Of a stretch of 64,000 nucleotides of DNA, positions 26,244 through 34,857 are shown in pieces (position 1 is the stretch's first letter; each line of letters starts with the position of its first letter). Source of the DNA: Desulforamulus ferrireducens. Its GTDB lineage: Bacteria > Bacillota > Desulfotomaculia > Desulfotomaculales > Desulfotomaculaceae. The translations under genes were made by a program, and so were the position numbers. The notes under the pieces are model-generated. The model ran no database searches. It saw nothing but the letters and a program-made list of their open reading frames with translations, and was not told the DNA's origin. Location of the stretch: contig NZ_CP019698.1 in assembly GCF_002005145.1 (NCBI RefSeq), forward strand, positions 744,001 to 808,000, in the 5' to 3' direction.

Positions 26244-26726
26244 ATGCTTACCTTGGTGCAAATAGCCAGATTTTTACACGATCTGGCTTTCACTACGTGG
26301 ATTGGTAGTATGATTTTTATGATGTTGGTACTGACCCCTGCCGTGGGGGCCAAAGGAATTCCTCCTCAATTTTTACGCCTCATGGGTATCGAGCGCTTTA
26401 AAAATTGGGCCTGGGCCAGTATTATTATTTTAGCTGTGACAGGCACTTACCGTTTGTACGGGCGATTTTATATGTTTGACCTCTTTCTAATGAGCCGTTA
26501 TGGAAAACTGATGATGTTAAAAATAAGTTTATTTTTAGTTATGGTAATTCTCACGGCTATTGTTAGTCTGTCCTATGCTAAACGTATTCCGGCGGAAGCT
26601 CCCCAGAAACCAGGAGAGCAGCCAACTCCTGAATTTGCCACTATGCAACGAAGATTTATCTCTTTTTCCGCCACCAATTTAGCGCTGGGAGTAACCATTA
26701 TATTTATCATGTCGATTATTAGATGA
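26244..26726 (+). CDS. CopD-like/DUF4149-type four-helix membrane protein
   Basis: A 160-residue membrane protein with four hydrophobic segments (about residues 5-32, 55-73, 89-110, 138-157). The first holds histidine 12 (RFLHDLAFTTWIGSMIF), and the pattern resembles CopD/DUF2269-type proteins. There is no clear metal site beyond that histidine, so copper transport should not be assumed. It is co-directional with the DUF1858 and Fe-S genes, suggesting a membrane partner for a redox process. Confidence 0.6.
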   Translation: MLTLVQIARFLHDLAFTTWIGSMIFMMLVLTPAVGAKGIPPQFLRLMGIERFKNWAWASIIILAVTGTYRLYGRFYMFDLFLMSRYGKLMMLKISLFLVMVILTAIVSLSYAKRIPAEAPQKPGEQPTPEFATMQRRFISFSATNLALGVTIIFIMSIIR

Positions 26727-26744
26727 TCAAGGGAAGGTGAGGTC

Positions 26745-27350
26745 TTGAGGGGTTTTCCGGAGTATTATGAGATTGCCCGCTGTCGCAACTGCCCCAATGC
26801 CATCCTGGATTTAGAGCGCATGGCCAGGGCTTGCCAAGAAATCTTAGAGGAACAAAACTTTTCTGCCAGGCAGAGGGAACGTTTGGGGCCAATGGCCAAA
26901 GCAAAATACCATGATATTTTTAGGATAGCCATTGCCGGATGTCCCAATTCTTGCAGCCAGCCCCAGATCAAGGATTTTGGTCTGCAGGGGCAGGCTGTAC
27001 CGGAGGTGGGAGAGGGCTGTACCCACTGCGGCCTCTGTGTCAAAGTTTGCCCGGACAAGGCAATTGTACTTAATCCAGCAGGGCCGGAGATAGATCGTTC
27101 CCTCTGTCTCAATTGTGGTAAATGTGCCCGTAATTGCCCGACGGCAGCCATTGGCATCAGCCAGCGAGGCTATCGTGTTATCTGGGGAGGCAAGCTGGGG
27201 CGTCGACCCATGTTAGCCAGGGAGGTTTGTTGTTTAACTGATGAGCAAGGGGCCACTGAATATTTGCAACAAGCCATTACCCTTTTATTAAGAGAAGGTA
27301 AACCCGGTGAAAGATATGGTGCTTTGCTGGAAAGATTGAATAAAAAATGA
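26745..27350 (+). CDS. truncated siroheme-reductase-like protein with two [4Fe-4S] ferredoxin motifs
   Basis: A 201-residue protein matching the C-terminal half of anaerobic sulfite/nitrite reductases of the AsrC type. IAGCPNSCSQPQIKDFG (about 64-80) is the second half of the siroheme-[4Fe-4S] motif, followed by CTHCGLCVKVCP and CLNCGKCARNCP ferredoxin motifs and GGKLGRRP. The first half of the siroheme motif is degenerate: CRNCPNAILD has CxxC rather than Cx5C, and the N-terminal reductase repeat is absent. It may bind only Fe-S clusters. TTG start with GGGAAGGTGAGG upstream. Confidence 0.7.
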   Translation: MRGFPEYYEIARCRNCPNAILDLERMARACQEILEEQNFSARQRERLGPMAKAKYHDIFRIAIAGCPNSCSQPQIKDFGLQGQAVPEVGEGCTHCGLCVKVCPDKAIVLNPAGPEIDRSLCLNCGKCARNCPTAAIGISQRGYRVIWGGKLGRRPMLAREVCCLTDEQGATEYLQQAITLLLREGKPGERYGALLERLNKK

Positions 27351-27360
27351 TAAAAAAATC

Positions 27361-27414
27361 TCGACATTTGTCTATTATTGCCATATAATTGACAAGTGTG
27401 AAATTAAATTCACA
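27361..27414 (+). promoter_or_regulatory. promoter with palindrome at the predicted transcript start
   Basis: TCGACA (27361-27366) and TATAAT (27384-27389) are 17 bases apart. TGTGAAATTAAATTCACA (27397-27414) begins about where transcription should start and looks like an operator. The first downstream element is a terminator, not a gene. Confidence 0.4.
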
Positions 27415-27444
27415 TCCCGCCTTTTTTAACTTTTTTTTATTTTG

Positions 27445-27468
27445 CTCGGCCACTGGCCGAGTTTTTTT
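27445..27468 (+). terminator. Rho-independent terminator
   Basis: CTCGGCC, loop ACT, GGCCGAG and a TTTTTTT tail. It may end the DUF1858 operon or a short RNA from the promoter at 27361. Confidence 0.9.
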
Positions 27469-27555
27469 CTTTTTGGCGAATTTTTTTAAAAAGGAAGGAG
27501 ATTTAAAGGAAGGAGCCAATTTACCATAAAAATTCTTTAAGATGGGAGAAGAACT

Positions 27556-27864
27556 ATGGAAATCTTAGCTATTTTAAAACAGTTAAGTCAGGACAAGCCT
27601 CAGGTTGTGGGGGCTATTCAAGGGTTACGGCAGGCTGTCCTGAAGGAATGCTCATTAGACGCCAAAACAGCAAACCTGGTGGCCATCGGTATTGCCACAG
27701 CCATAAGAAACCAGGAGGCGTTAATCGGACATATCCAGTTAGCTAAAGAGGCTGGGGCCACTGAGGACGAAGTGGTAGGGGCCATACTGCTGGCTCTTCC
27801 CTCCAGTGGCGTCCCAAGTACCCTCACTGCCTTACCCCAGGCCTGGCAGGCCTTTAAAAAGTAG
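27556..27864 (+). CDS. carboxymuconolactone decarboxylase (CMD/AhpD-like) family protein
   Basis: A 102-residue all-helical CMD-domain protein: LDAKTANLVAIGIATAIRNQEALIGHIQLAKEAGATEDEVVGAI. The AhpD-type CxxC is absent (the first position reads EALIGH where many have ECxxxH), so peroxidase-partner activity is doubtful. GGGAGAAG ribosome binding site 6 bases before the ATG. It stands alone between a terminator and the inverted repeat copy C. Confidence 0.75.
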   Translation: MEILAILKQLSQDKPQVVGAIQGLRQAVLKECSLDAKTANLVAIGIATAIRNQEALIGHIQLAKEAGATEDEVVGAILLALPSSGVPSTLTALPQAWQAFKK

Positions 27865-27865
27865 C

Positions 27866-28118
27866 CAGACAACTTAGGTCTTAGAGAACCTCGGCAAGGG
27901 AGCTGGCGCGGCGGACGGAGGAAGTTGGGCATAAACCCTGCATAACTCCCCCAGTCGCTTCGCGCCAGCCCCCTCAGCGAGGGGGCTCAAATAAAGTCCC
28001 ATCTCCAGGGGAATATCTACAAGTACCCGGCTTAATCCAGCCAAGCCGACGGCTGATGGCTGAAGGCCGACAACAAAAACAGGAGTGTCGCATTAGCTTT
28101 TATTTGCGACACTCCATT
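27866..28118 (-). repeat. dispersed terminator-carrying repeat, copy C (inverted)
   Basis: Read on the minus strand this has the hairpin GGAGTGTCGCA/TGCGACACTCC, GCCATCAGCCGTCGGC arm, TTGGCTGGATTAAGCCGGGTAC, GAGCCCCCTCGCTGAGGGGGC, GCGAAGCGACTGGGGGAGTT and TGCAGGGTTTATGCCCAA, then ends without the second GGCCAATGGC arm. It sits between two convergent genes with its hairpin end touching the cooS stop, the same relation to its gene as in the other copies. Confidence 0.85.
28082..28115 (-). terminator. bidirectional terminator at the head of repeat copy C
   Basis: A perfect 11-base stem with A-runs on one side and T-runs on the other, so it can work in both directions. On the minus strand it ends cooS. 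Confidence 0.85.
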
Positions 28119-28120
28119 TT

Positions 28121-30235
28121 TTAGCGTTTGGGCAGGTTAGAGGATAAGCCTAGTTCTGCCCGCTTTTTCTCAATATGCTCCATATAAATATCCGCAGCCT
28201 TTTCGGCATCCAGTTCAATCATTACTTTACCCAGGCCCAGGGTTTCGGTGGTTTCGGTCAGGGTTTTCACCACCACTTCGCTACCTGTGACCGAGGGCAC
28301 CGGAGCTATGTGTACCAACCAGCCCATGGCCACTGCGGTGCAGGCATCGGCTACGGCCTTTTGCTCCAGGTATTCCGGAGCACCGATGACTAAGGGCAGG
28401 GCATTGGTATCTACATCCAGGGCATCGGCCAGTTCCATGGCGGTGTGGGTCATTTTACCCACATCTACGCAGGCGCCGTAAGATAGCACCGGCGGTATAC
28501 CCAGAGACTGACAAACCTTCTTGAGGCCGGGACCTGCTTCGTTGGCCGCTTCGGGTCTGCACAGTCCGGTATACTCGTAGACCGCAGAAACACAGCCACC
28601 TGAGAGAATCAGGACATCCCGCTCAATGAGAGCCTTAGCCAACTTAAAGGCGTTGCTGCCACCCTGACCATAGCGGGCGGTGGTGCAGCCTACCATGGTG
28701 GCGATACCACGGATGTTCCCGTTGGCAATTTGTTCAATGAGAGGTTGCCAACTGCCACCTAAAGCCTGTTTAACCGATTCTGTGGAGAAACCTACCATGC
28801 AATCACTGACATGGGGCGGCACATAAATGTCCCGGTTTTCTTCCTTCCGCTTTTTAAAGAACTCCAATGCCCGCTCCAGGCATTTCTCTGCTTGTTTAGC
28901 CATTTGTTCCGGGATAAAATCCAGAGTTTCGGTGTCTGGCATACGAATAACAGGGTCCACACTCATTAACTTGGTACCAAAGCGCTGGGCATAGAGTGGT
29001 AGGGTAGGTACGGTACAGTTGTAGTCAAACATAAACAGATCCACACAACCGGTGGCCATTAAATATTCCTCAGACAACCATTCCCCTTCCTGACCAGCCA
29101 GGGCAGACATATGATGGGAGCCGGAGTAGTTGATCAACTGTTGGCCTTCGCAGACGTGGCCCAACACTTGGATGCCCTCGGCACCAATTTCCTTAGCCCT
29201 CTGCTGCCATTTATCGGTGGAGGCCAGATCAATCACCACATGGGCCAAGAGGGGCATATGACCGTTGGTGATAATGTTTACTTTGTTGGGGTCCAGGAGA
29301 CCCATATTCATTTTTTGGTGGGTAATTTCCTGGGTACCGATGAGAATTTCTTGCAAGATGTCCAGGGCAAATAAACCCTGAAACTCATTGGCCACACCCA
29401 GGCGAACACAGGTGAGCAGGAAGTCTATAGGATCTGCCCCCAGGTTGGTCATACATTTGGTTTGGGCAAAGCCCACTTCGGAGAAGGCACCGCCAGGGAA
29501 TAATCCCAGTTTACGCCATAGTTCCTTACGGCGGGGAGGAGCAAAGGCCTCCACCAGTTTTGATTCCATATAGTTAGGACGATGCAGGTCTTCCAGGAAG
29601 AAATCCGCAAATTCCACGGCCAGCTTTTCTATGGGCTTGTTGGTATCCATCCCCAGGAACTCGGCGTATTTTTTCAATTTTTCCGGTTCTCGAATTTTCA
29701 AACCACTTTCCGGGTTGGTACCGGCTGCCCTGAGGGTACGGGCTGCTTGCATGGCATGATAGCAATTGGCCGAAGTACCAATGGTGGTATGACGATAGGT
29801 GAAGTTACGGGATACCATTACATGGGCATCCACACCGCAAACACCCCGCTGGGCCTTTTTAGAAATGCGGCAGGGGCCGTTAGCACAGAGTTGGCAAGAT
29901 AGGCCAGGGGAACAGAAGTTGCACTGGGGCTGTTGTTCTGAGAAACGGTCAAAGACGTTAGTTAAACCCTGGTTATGTACCACCTGATACATTTCCCGCA
30001 TGGCCGGGTCCACAATAACGTTTAAAGGGTAACCCTCTTTAGATTGATCATCCTTGTTTTTAATATGCTCTCGCTGCCAGCGATGCAGGGCTTCTCCCTG
30101 GGGAGAAGGTTCAAACTTGCGATAGTTATAGGGTACTTGCGTTTTATTGCGATCCTGATGGGCACTGGGATCGTTAGTATCCGGCCGATGTGTTGGATCG
30201 CTATTGTGGATTAATTCGGTTTTTTTGTCAGACAT
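28121..30235 (-). CDS. cooS: anaerobic Ni-Fe carbon monoxide dehydrogenase catalytic subunit
   Basis: CooS oxidises CO with water to CO2. From the ATG at 30235 (AAGGAGGG upstream) the protein has 704 residues. The N-terminal cysteines are C105-x2-C108 for the D cluster and C114, C117, C122 and C133 for the B cluster. C-cluster ligand motifs are present: NGHMP (histidine), GHVCEG, DYNC, VGCTTAR, SGGCVSAVYEY and YGACVDVGK. The D-cluster CxxC, instead of Cx7C, is the type known for the [2Fe-2S] D cluster of Desulfovibrio vulgaris CODH. No CooF, hydrogenase or acetyl-CoA synthase gene is adjacent; a Crp-type regulator gene lies upstream. Confidence 0.95.
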   Translation of the reverse strand: MSDKKTELIHNSDPTHRPDTNDPSAHQDRNKTQVPYNYRKFEPSPQGEALHRWQREHIKNKDDQSKEGYPLNVIVDPAMREMYQVVHNQGLTNVFDRFSEQQPQCNFCSPGLSCQLCANGPCRISKKAQRGVCGVDAHVMVSRNFTYRHTTIGTSANCYHAMQAARTLRAAGTNPESGLKIREPEKLKKYAEFLGMDTNKPIEKLAVEFADFFLEDLHRPNYMESKLVEAFAPPRRKELWRKLGLFPGGAFSEVGFAQTKCMTNLGADPIDFLLTCVRLGVANEFQGLFALDILQEILIGTQEITHQKMNMGLLDPNKVNIITNGHMPLLAHVVIDLASTDKWQQRAKEIGAEGIQVLGHVCEGQQLINYSGSHHMSALAGQEGEWLSEEYLMATGCVDLFMFDYNCTVPTLPLYAQRFGTKLMSVDPVIRMPDTETLDFIPEQMAKQAEKCLERALEFFKKRKEENRDIYVPPHVSDCMVGFSTESVKQALGGSWQPLIEQIANGNIRGIATMVGCTTARYGQGGSNAFKLAKALIERDVLILSGGCVSAVYEYTGLCRPEAANEAGPGLKKVCQSLGIPPVLSYGACVDVGKMTHTAMELADALDVDTNALPLVIGAPEYLEQKAVADACTAVAMGWLVHIAPVPSVTGSEVVVKTLTETTETLGLGKVMIELDAEKAADIYMEHIEKKRAELGLSSNLPKR

Positions 30236-30300
30236 GGTAACCCTCCTTAATGGATATCTGTTGTGATTATTCCCTAAGGAGGCAATATTATGCAAAAAAC

Positions 30301-30981
30301 CTATCTTAGCAAATCTTCTAACTTATTCTTAGCTAATATCACAATTTGCTGTCGATCCACATCAATGGCACCGGCCCGCTTGAAGCTATTTAACATCCTG
30401 TTTATTGTTTCCCGTGAACTGCCGGTTAAATTGGCCAACTCCTGGTTGGTGAGACTCATATTAATAACAGTTCCCTGGGAATTTTTAATGCCGTGCTCCT
30501 CAGCCATCTTTAGCAGGGCAAAGGCCAGCCGCCGGGCGGTATCGTGCAGGGCCAGGTTCATCACCTTTTCCTGGGCTGTGCGCAGTCGGCGGGACATGAT
30601 GCGGAGCATTTCTACAGCCATCACGGGGTTCTTGCTGATGAGGCGTTCAATGTCCTTGTTACGTAGGACGCCCACCACCGAGTCCTCTTGAACCTCGGAA
30701 GTGGCCGGATAATTACCGCCGTCAAACAGCACCACTTCGGCAAACACTTCACCGGCATGGACAAAATGTAAAATATGTTCCCGACCGTCCTCCAGTCGTT
30801 TAGTCAATTTAATTAGACCCGACTTAAGGATATAAATAGCCTCACCCGGTTCTCCTTCCATGAAAATGATGCGCCCTTTTTTATAGCTGCGTTCCAATAT
30901 TAGTTGAGAAATCTCTAGCAGTTGCTCATCAGACAGGCCAAAGAACAGGGGTATTTTTTTCAGATACTTTATATTCTCCAA
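30301..30981 (-). CDS. Crp/Fnr family transcriptional regulator
   Basis: A 226-residue regulator with an N-terminal cyclic-nucleotide-type beta-roll (about 10-120), a dimer helix and a C-terminal winged helix-turn-helix. The recognition helix SSRETINRML keeps the R-E-x3-R positions by which CRP reads TGTGA half sites. It lacks the N-terminal cysteines of FNR, and the CooA heme-ligand segment is not conserved (GEVFAEVVLF), so it is not an obvious O2 or CO sensor. TTG start with GGAGGTG. It is in line with a methyltransferase gene upstream and cooS downstream. Confidence 0.88.
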   Translation of the reverse strand: MENIKYLKKIPLFFGLSDEQLLEISQLILERSYKKGRIIFMEGEPGEAIYILKSGLIKLTKRLEDGREHILHFVHAGEVFAEVVLFDGGNYPATSEVQEDSVVGVLRNKDIERLISKNPVMAVEMLRIMSRRLRTAQEKVMNLALHDTARRLAFALLKMAEEHGIKNSQGTVINMSLTNQELANLTGSSRETINRMLNSFKRAGAIDVDRQQIVILAKNKLEDLLR

Positions 30982-30992
30982 TCAGGCACCTC

Positions 30993-31751
30993 CTACTTGC
31001 TTAATATACAGGATCTACGGCGGGAGGCCTTGATGACAGTGGCTTGACTGTCCCAACTGTGAGGTCGGCGATCAAATCCCCCATACACCTCAATTTCTTG
31101 AAAATTGGCCTGGACCAGGCTTTCTTCCAGTTGTTTTCGGGTCAAGGGTCGCAAAGGCACTTGACCACTGCCCAGGCATTCCTGGCTACCGTTAGGGCCG
31201 TTTTTTACTAAGGAGGTGATAAAATTAATCAGTCCATCGGCTCTAAACTCGTAGTGACGGGTGAAAACAAGGCCTGCCTGGTGGTTGACAATATCCGGTA
31301 GCTGGGTGATGTTACCTTTGAGAATACGGTCATAGTTTATAGTTTGGATTAACAGTAATCCTCCGTAATATAGTCGCTCTTTCATTTGATTAAGTGCTAA
31401 CAAGAGGTCTTTGTCGTTGAGCAGATGAACAAGGGAATTGCCAATACAGACTACGGCATCAAATTTACCCTCAAGGCTATCCAACTTCCGCATATCCCCG
31501 GTGTGGAAATCCACCGCAAGTCCTTCCTTGCGAGCCTTTTCCCGGGCCAATTTAATCATTTCCTGTTCATAATCGATACCCACCACGTTTAATCCCCATC
31601 TGGCAAATTCCAAAGCATAGTTGCCAGACCCACAGGCTACATCTAATACCCTGCTGACACCATTATCAGTGAATAACTGGCGAAAGAAATTGAGCTGGGC
31701 ATTACCGGTTGGAAAAATATCATCGTAATACTGGCTTAATTCTTTATACAT
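30993..31751 (-). CDS. class I SAM-dependent methyltransferase
   Basis: A 252-residue Rossmann methyltransferase: N-terminal YYDDIFPTGN cap, motif I VLDVACGSGNYALEFAR (about 36-52), VVGIDYEQEMI, and FDAVVCIGNSLVHLL near 97. The substrate is unknown. It lies 11 bases upstream of the Crp-type gene on the same strand, so the order methyltransferase-regulator-cooS may be one operon. Confidence 0.75.
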   Translation of the reverse strand: MYKELSQYYDDIFPTGNAQLNFFRQLFTDNGVSRVLDVACGSGNYALEFARWGLNVVGIDYEQEMIKLAREKARKEGLAVDFHTGDMRKLDSLEGKFDAVVCIGNSLVHLLNDKDLLLALNQMKERLYYGGLLLIQTINYDRILKGNITQLPDIVNHQAGLVFTRHYEFRADGLINFITSLVKNGPNGSQECLGSGQVPLRPLTRKQLEESLVQANFQEIEVYGGFDRRPHSWDSQATVIKASRRRSCILSK

Positions 31752-31933
31752 TTAACTACACCTCAAAACATTTTCTATTAGTTTACCCAGGTTTCTACAT
31801 CCTTTGCGCAATAGCTGACTTCATTGTAATAGAAGGTAAAAAATATGGCAATGCTGGAGATAAATGAATAATAAGGAGAATTTGGCTAAGAATATAGTTG
31901 TTTTTACATAACATTACAGAAAAGGGGGTTATT

Positions 31934-32365
31934 ATGAAAAAAATCCTCCTGATAGCCGGTGTGGGGGTGCTGTTGCTGCTAAGCCCGCTGGTTACCAAAA
32001 TACCAGCCATCAATAAGCGGCTGGACGGACCGGGTTTTTGTGGGGGCTGTCATGTGATGGAGCCCTGGGTGGACACCTGGCTCCACAATGCTCACAGACA
32101 GACAGCTTCCTGCAGTGATTGCCACATTCCCCATGACTTTGTACGTGGGGCCTATTATAAAGCCTATGTAGGGACCCGGGATGTGGCAGAAATGATTTTG
32201 GGTAATTGGCCTACCCCCATAAAACTCAGTGGACATGGTGGGAAGGTAACACAGGAAAATTGTTACCGTTGTCATGAAACACTGCTGACGCCGACTAACG
32301 AAACACCCCAGGGTAAAACCCGCAACTGCTGGGACTGTCATCGTAACACACCGCACTCATTGTAA
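31934..32365 (+). CDS. nrfH: cytochrome c nitrite reductase small subunit, membrane quinol oxidase NrfH
   Basis: NrfH is the NapC/NirT-family tetraheme cytochrome that takes electrons from menaquinol and passes them to NrfA. The 143-residue protein has one N-terminal membrane anchor (about residues 3-20) and four heme motifs CGGCH, CSDCH, CYRCH and CWDCH. ATG 31934 follows AAAGGGGG by 5 bases. nrfA starts 28 bases downstream. Confidence 0.95.
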   Translation: MKKILLIAGVGVLLLLSPLVTKIPAINKRLDGPGFCGGCHVMEPWVDTWLHNAHRQTASCSDCHIPHDFVRGAYYKAYVGTRDVAEMILGNWPTPIKLSGHGGKVTQENCYRCHETLLTPTNETPQGKTRNCWDCHRNTPHSL

Positions 32366-32393
32366 TAATTATTTTTGAAAGGAGCGAACTATT

Positions 32394-33671
32394 ATGAAAT
32401 CTAAGGGTTTTATTCTGGCACTGGCGGCCATTGCTGCCATTGTAGTGTTGGGAGCCATGTATATGTCTTTTCAAAAGAATAACCGAGTTTTGACAGAGAC
32501 GGCAAATCTTCCACCCATTGGGGAGAATGAAATAGACCCAGCTGTTTGGGGAAAGCACTATCCCAGGACTTATGATACTTTTTTAAAGGGTAAAGAAACG
32601 GGAGTTGCTACCAAATACGGTGGTAGTGACCCCTTTGATAAAGCCGAGCAACAACCAGAAATGAAAACTCTCTTTGCCGGCTATGGCTTTGGTGAGGAAT
32701 ATTTTGAGGAGCGAGGACACTTCTACGCTCTCCTTGATAACAGTAAGATAACCCCTGCCCGCAGAAAGGCCGGCGCTGTCTGTCTTTATTGTAAATCGCC
32801 TGCCATACCCGGTTTGTTGGCTAAATATGGTGATGAATTTGGCCAATATAGCTATGAAGAAATGTACAAACAGGTCAAATTTTCCATTGGCTGCTCTGAT
32901 TGCCACGATCCCAAGGATATGAGCCTGCGGATTACACGTCCAGCGCTGGTAGAAGCTCTGGAGCGCATAGGAAAAGATTGGAAGTTAGCCTCCCGCCAAG
33001 AAATGCGTTCCCTGGTTTGTGCCCAGTGCCACGTGGAGTATTACTTTAATAAAGAAAAGAAAGTAACCTTCCCCTGGGACAAGGGCTGGACTGCCGATCA
33101 AATGGAAGAATACTACGGAGACTATGAAAATACCATCCATATAGATTGGACACACCCACAATCGGGAACCAACCTATTAAAAGCCCAACATCCAGACTAT
33201 GAATTTTCCCAGGGCGGCGCCCATGCCTCCGCCGGGGTGGCCTGTGCCGATTGCCATATGCCCTACGAAAGGGTAGGTAATGTTAAAGTGACTTCCCACT
33301 GGTGGGTAAGCCCTACCAGGACCATTAACCAGAGTTGCACCCAGTGTCACCGCGAAGATGAGGAATGGCTATTGAGCCGCATCCATTACTATCAGGATCG
33401 CAACTTTGAAGCCTTGCGCCGGGCAGGCAATTTAAATGTTGAGGCCATTAAGGAAATTGAAAAATCCGCTAATACCCCAGGGGTTGACGCCAAACTCCTG
33501 GAGGAAGCCAGGGCCTTGCATCGTTCCGCTCAGTGGCGCTGGGATTATATGTCGGCAGAAAATAGTATGGGCTTCCACAACCCACAGGAAGGTATGAAGA
33601 CCTTGAGTAAATCCATTGATTTGGCTCATCAGGCCATTGCCACAGCCCGCAAAGCACGGGGGGCAGAGTAA
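32394..33671 (+). CDS. nrfA: ammonia-forming cytochrome c nitrite reductase catalytic subunit
   Basis: NrfA reduces nitrite to ammonium by six electrons outside the cytoplasmic membrane. The 425-residue protein has an N-terminal hydrophobic signal/anchor, the diagnostic active-site CLYCK (CxxCK, lysine-ligated heme 1, about residue 131), then four CxxCH motifs: CSDCH, CAQCH, CADCH and CTQCH. FSQGGAHASAGVACADCHMPY is the usual region of heme 4. Strong GAAAGGAG site. ResB starts one base after the stop. Confidence 0.97.
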   Translation: MKSKGFILALAAIAAIVVLGAMYMSFQKNNRVLTETANLPPIGENEIDPAVWGKHYPRTYDTFLKGKETGVATKYGGSDPFDKAEQQPEMKTLFAGYGFGEEYFEERGHFYALLDNSKITPARRKAGAVCLYCKSPAIPGLLAKYGDEFGQYSYEEMYKQVKFSIGCSDCHDPKDMSLRITRPALVEALERIGKDWKLASRQEMRSLVCAQCHVEYYFNKEKKVTFPWDKGWTADQMEEYYGDYENTIHIDWTHPQSGTNLLKAQHPDYEFSQGGAHASAGVACADCHMPYERVGNVKVTSHWWVSPTRTINQSCTQCHREDEEWLLSRIHYYQDRNFEALRRAGNLNVEAIKEIEKSANTPGVDAKLLEEARALHRSAQWRWDYMSAENSMGFHNPQEGMKTLSKSIDLAHQAIATARKARGAE

Positions 33672-33672
33672 A

Positions 33673-34857
33673 ATGTCTAAGTTAAAGTCAACCTTAGCAG
33701 GGACATGGCAGGTTTTCTCCTCCATGTCCCTGGGATTGGTGCTGTTATGCTTGATTATTGTTCTATCCATTATAGGTACCTTGCACGTCGGTATTTTTAA
33801 ATCGCCCTGGTTTTTGGCTGCCAGTGGCCTGCTCACGGCAAACCTGTTGGTCTGCACCTGTGGCAGACTAAAGACCTTGCTAAAAAGTCGTGGCGTACCT
33901 GGTGTGTTACAGCAGGAAGGAAAACACAGATTCATAGCACTGGACAACCTAACCCCTGAACAGGTGGCTCAGGAGGCCAGTGCAGAGCTAAGCAGGTTAG
34001 GGTTCCGAGTAAAAAGGCAAAATACCGGACAAGGTACTATCCTTTCCGGCAGCAAAGGGGGGTGGGCTGCCTTTGGCTCGCCACTGCTGCATCTAGCCAT
34101 GGTTTTTGTTATAGCCGGCAGTGTAATTGGGGGAATTTGGGGGCAGGAAAACTATTACGAGGTGGAAGTGCCAGGCAAGGCACTGTTGACCCAGGATGGC
34201 TACCCCTTTGATTTAAATATTAAGAAGTTTCATATAGATACCTATGAGGATGGTTCAGCAAAACAATATACATCCACTGTGGAAGTTTTATCAGCCAACG
34301 AAAAACTACTGGAAAAAGCTGTTTCCGTCAACCGGCCGCTCCATTATCAGGGGGTTAAGGTTTATCAAACTGCCTATGGCTATCATTTGCAGGGGGCGGT
34401 GCGGGATGTAAACCGCAGTTTTGATTTCGCGGTGGAAGAGGGTGACAGGATTTTCCTAGGGGGCTCAGCCCACTTGGAACTGGCGGTACAGTGGCCCAGG
34501 TATTTTATCTTTAGCAACGGGGTTCCTTTTACCATGGGCATTGCCGAATTAGGAGAACCTATTCAGATCCTGGATAAGGAAATCGTCTTTACCAACCGGA
34601 CAACCTATACCGGGCTGCAAGTGAAGAAGGACCCCGGCCTACCTCTGGTCTATGCAGGTTTCGTCCTCTTTTTAATAGCACTGCCCATGCGTTTATATGT
34701 AAGGCCCAAGCAAATCTGGTTACTGCTAACTGCCAGCACTGCTGGCACGGAGGTGCGGCTGGCTGCCCGCCACAGAATCAAGGATAAGGAGCAGGAAGAG
34801 TTACTACTGGAGAAACTAAGCGGGATCAACCGGAAGGAGAGCGCTTTGCAAACATGA
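33673..34857 (+). CDS. resB: cytochrome c biogenesis protein ResB/Ccs1
   Basis: ResB/Ccs1 is the System II factor that, with CcsA, delivers heme to apocytochromes c. The 394-residue protein has three N-terminal membrane segments (about 15-33, 45-63, 140-160), a large external domain (about 165-330) containing VNRPLHYQGVKVYQTAYG, and a last membrane segment near 335. ATG 33673 lies one base after nrfA, so it is translationally coupled. Its position shows dedicated maturation of the nine NrfHA hemes. Confidence 0.93.
   Translation: MSKLKSTLAGTWQVFSSMSLGLVLLCLIIVLSIIGTLHVGIFKSPWFLAASGLLTANLLVCTCGRLKTLLKSRGVPGVLQQEGKHRFIALDNLTPEQVAQEASAELSRLGFRVKRQNTGQGTILSGSKGGWAAFGSPLLHLAMVFVIAGSVIGGIWGQENYYEVEVPGKALLTQDGYPFDLNIKKFHIDTYEDGSAKQYTSTVEVLSANEKLLEKAVSVNRPLHYQGVKVYQTAYGYHLQGAVRDVNRSFDFAVEEGDRIFLGGSAHLELAVQWPRYFIFSNGVPFTMGIAELGEPIQILDKEIVFTNRTTYTGLQVKKDPGLPLVYAGFVLFLIALPMRLYVRPKQIWLLLTASTAGTEVRLAARHRIKDKEQEELLLEKLSGINRKESALQT

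Noticed and set aside
30301-30981. Regulator next to cooS as the CO sensor CooA
   Set aside because: The segment that carries the heme-ligand residues in CooA is not conserved here, and its recognition helix is of the general CRP type.
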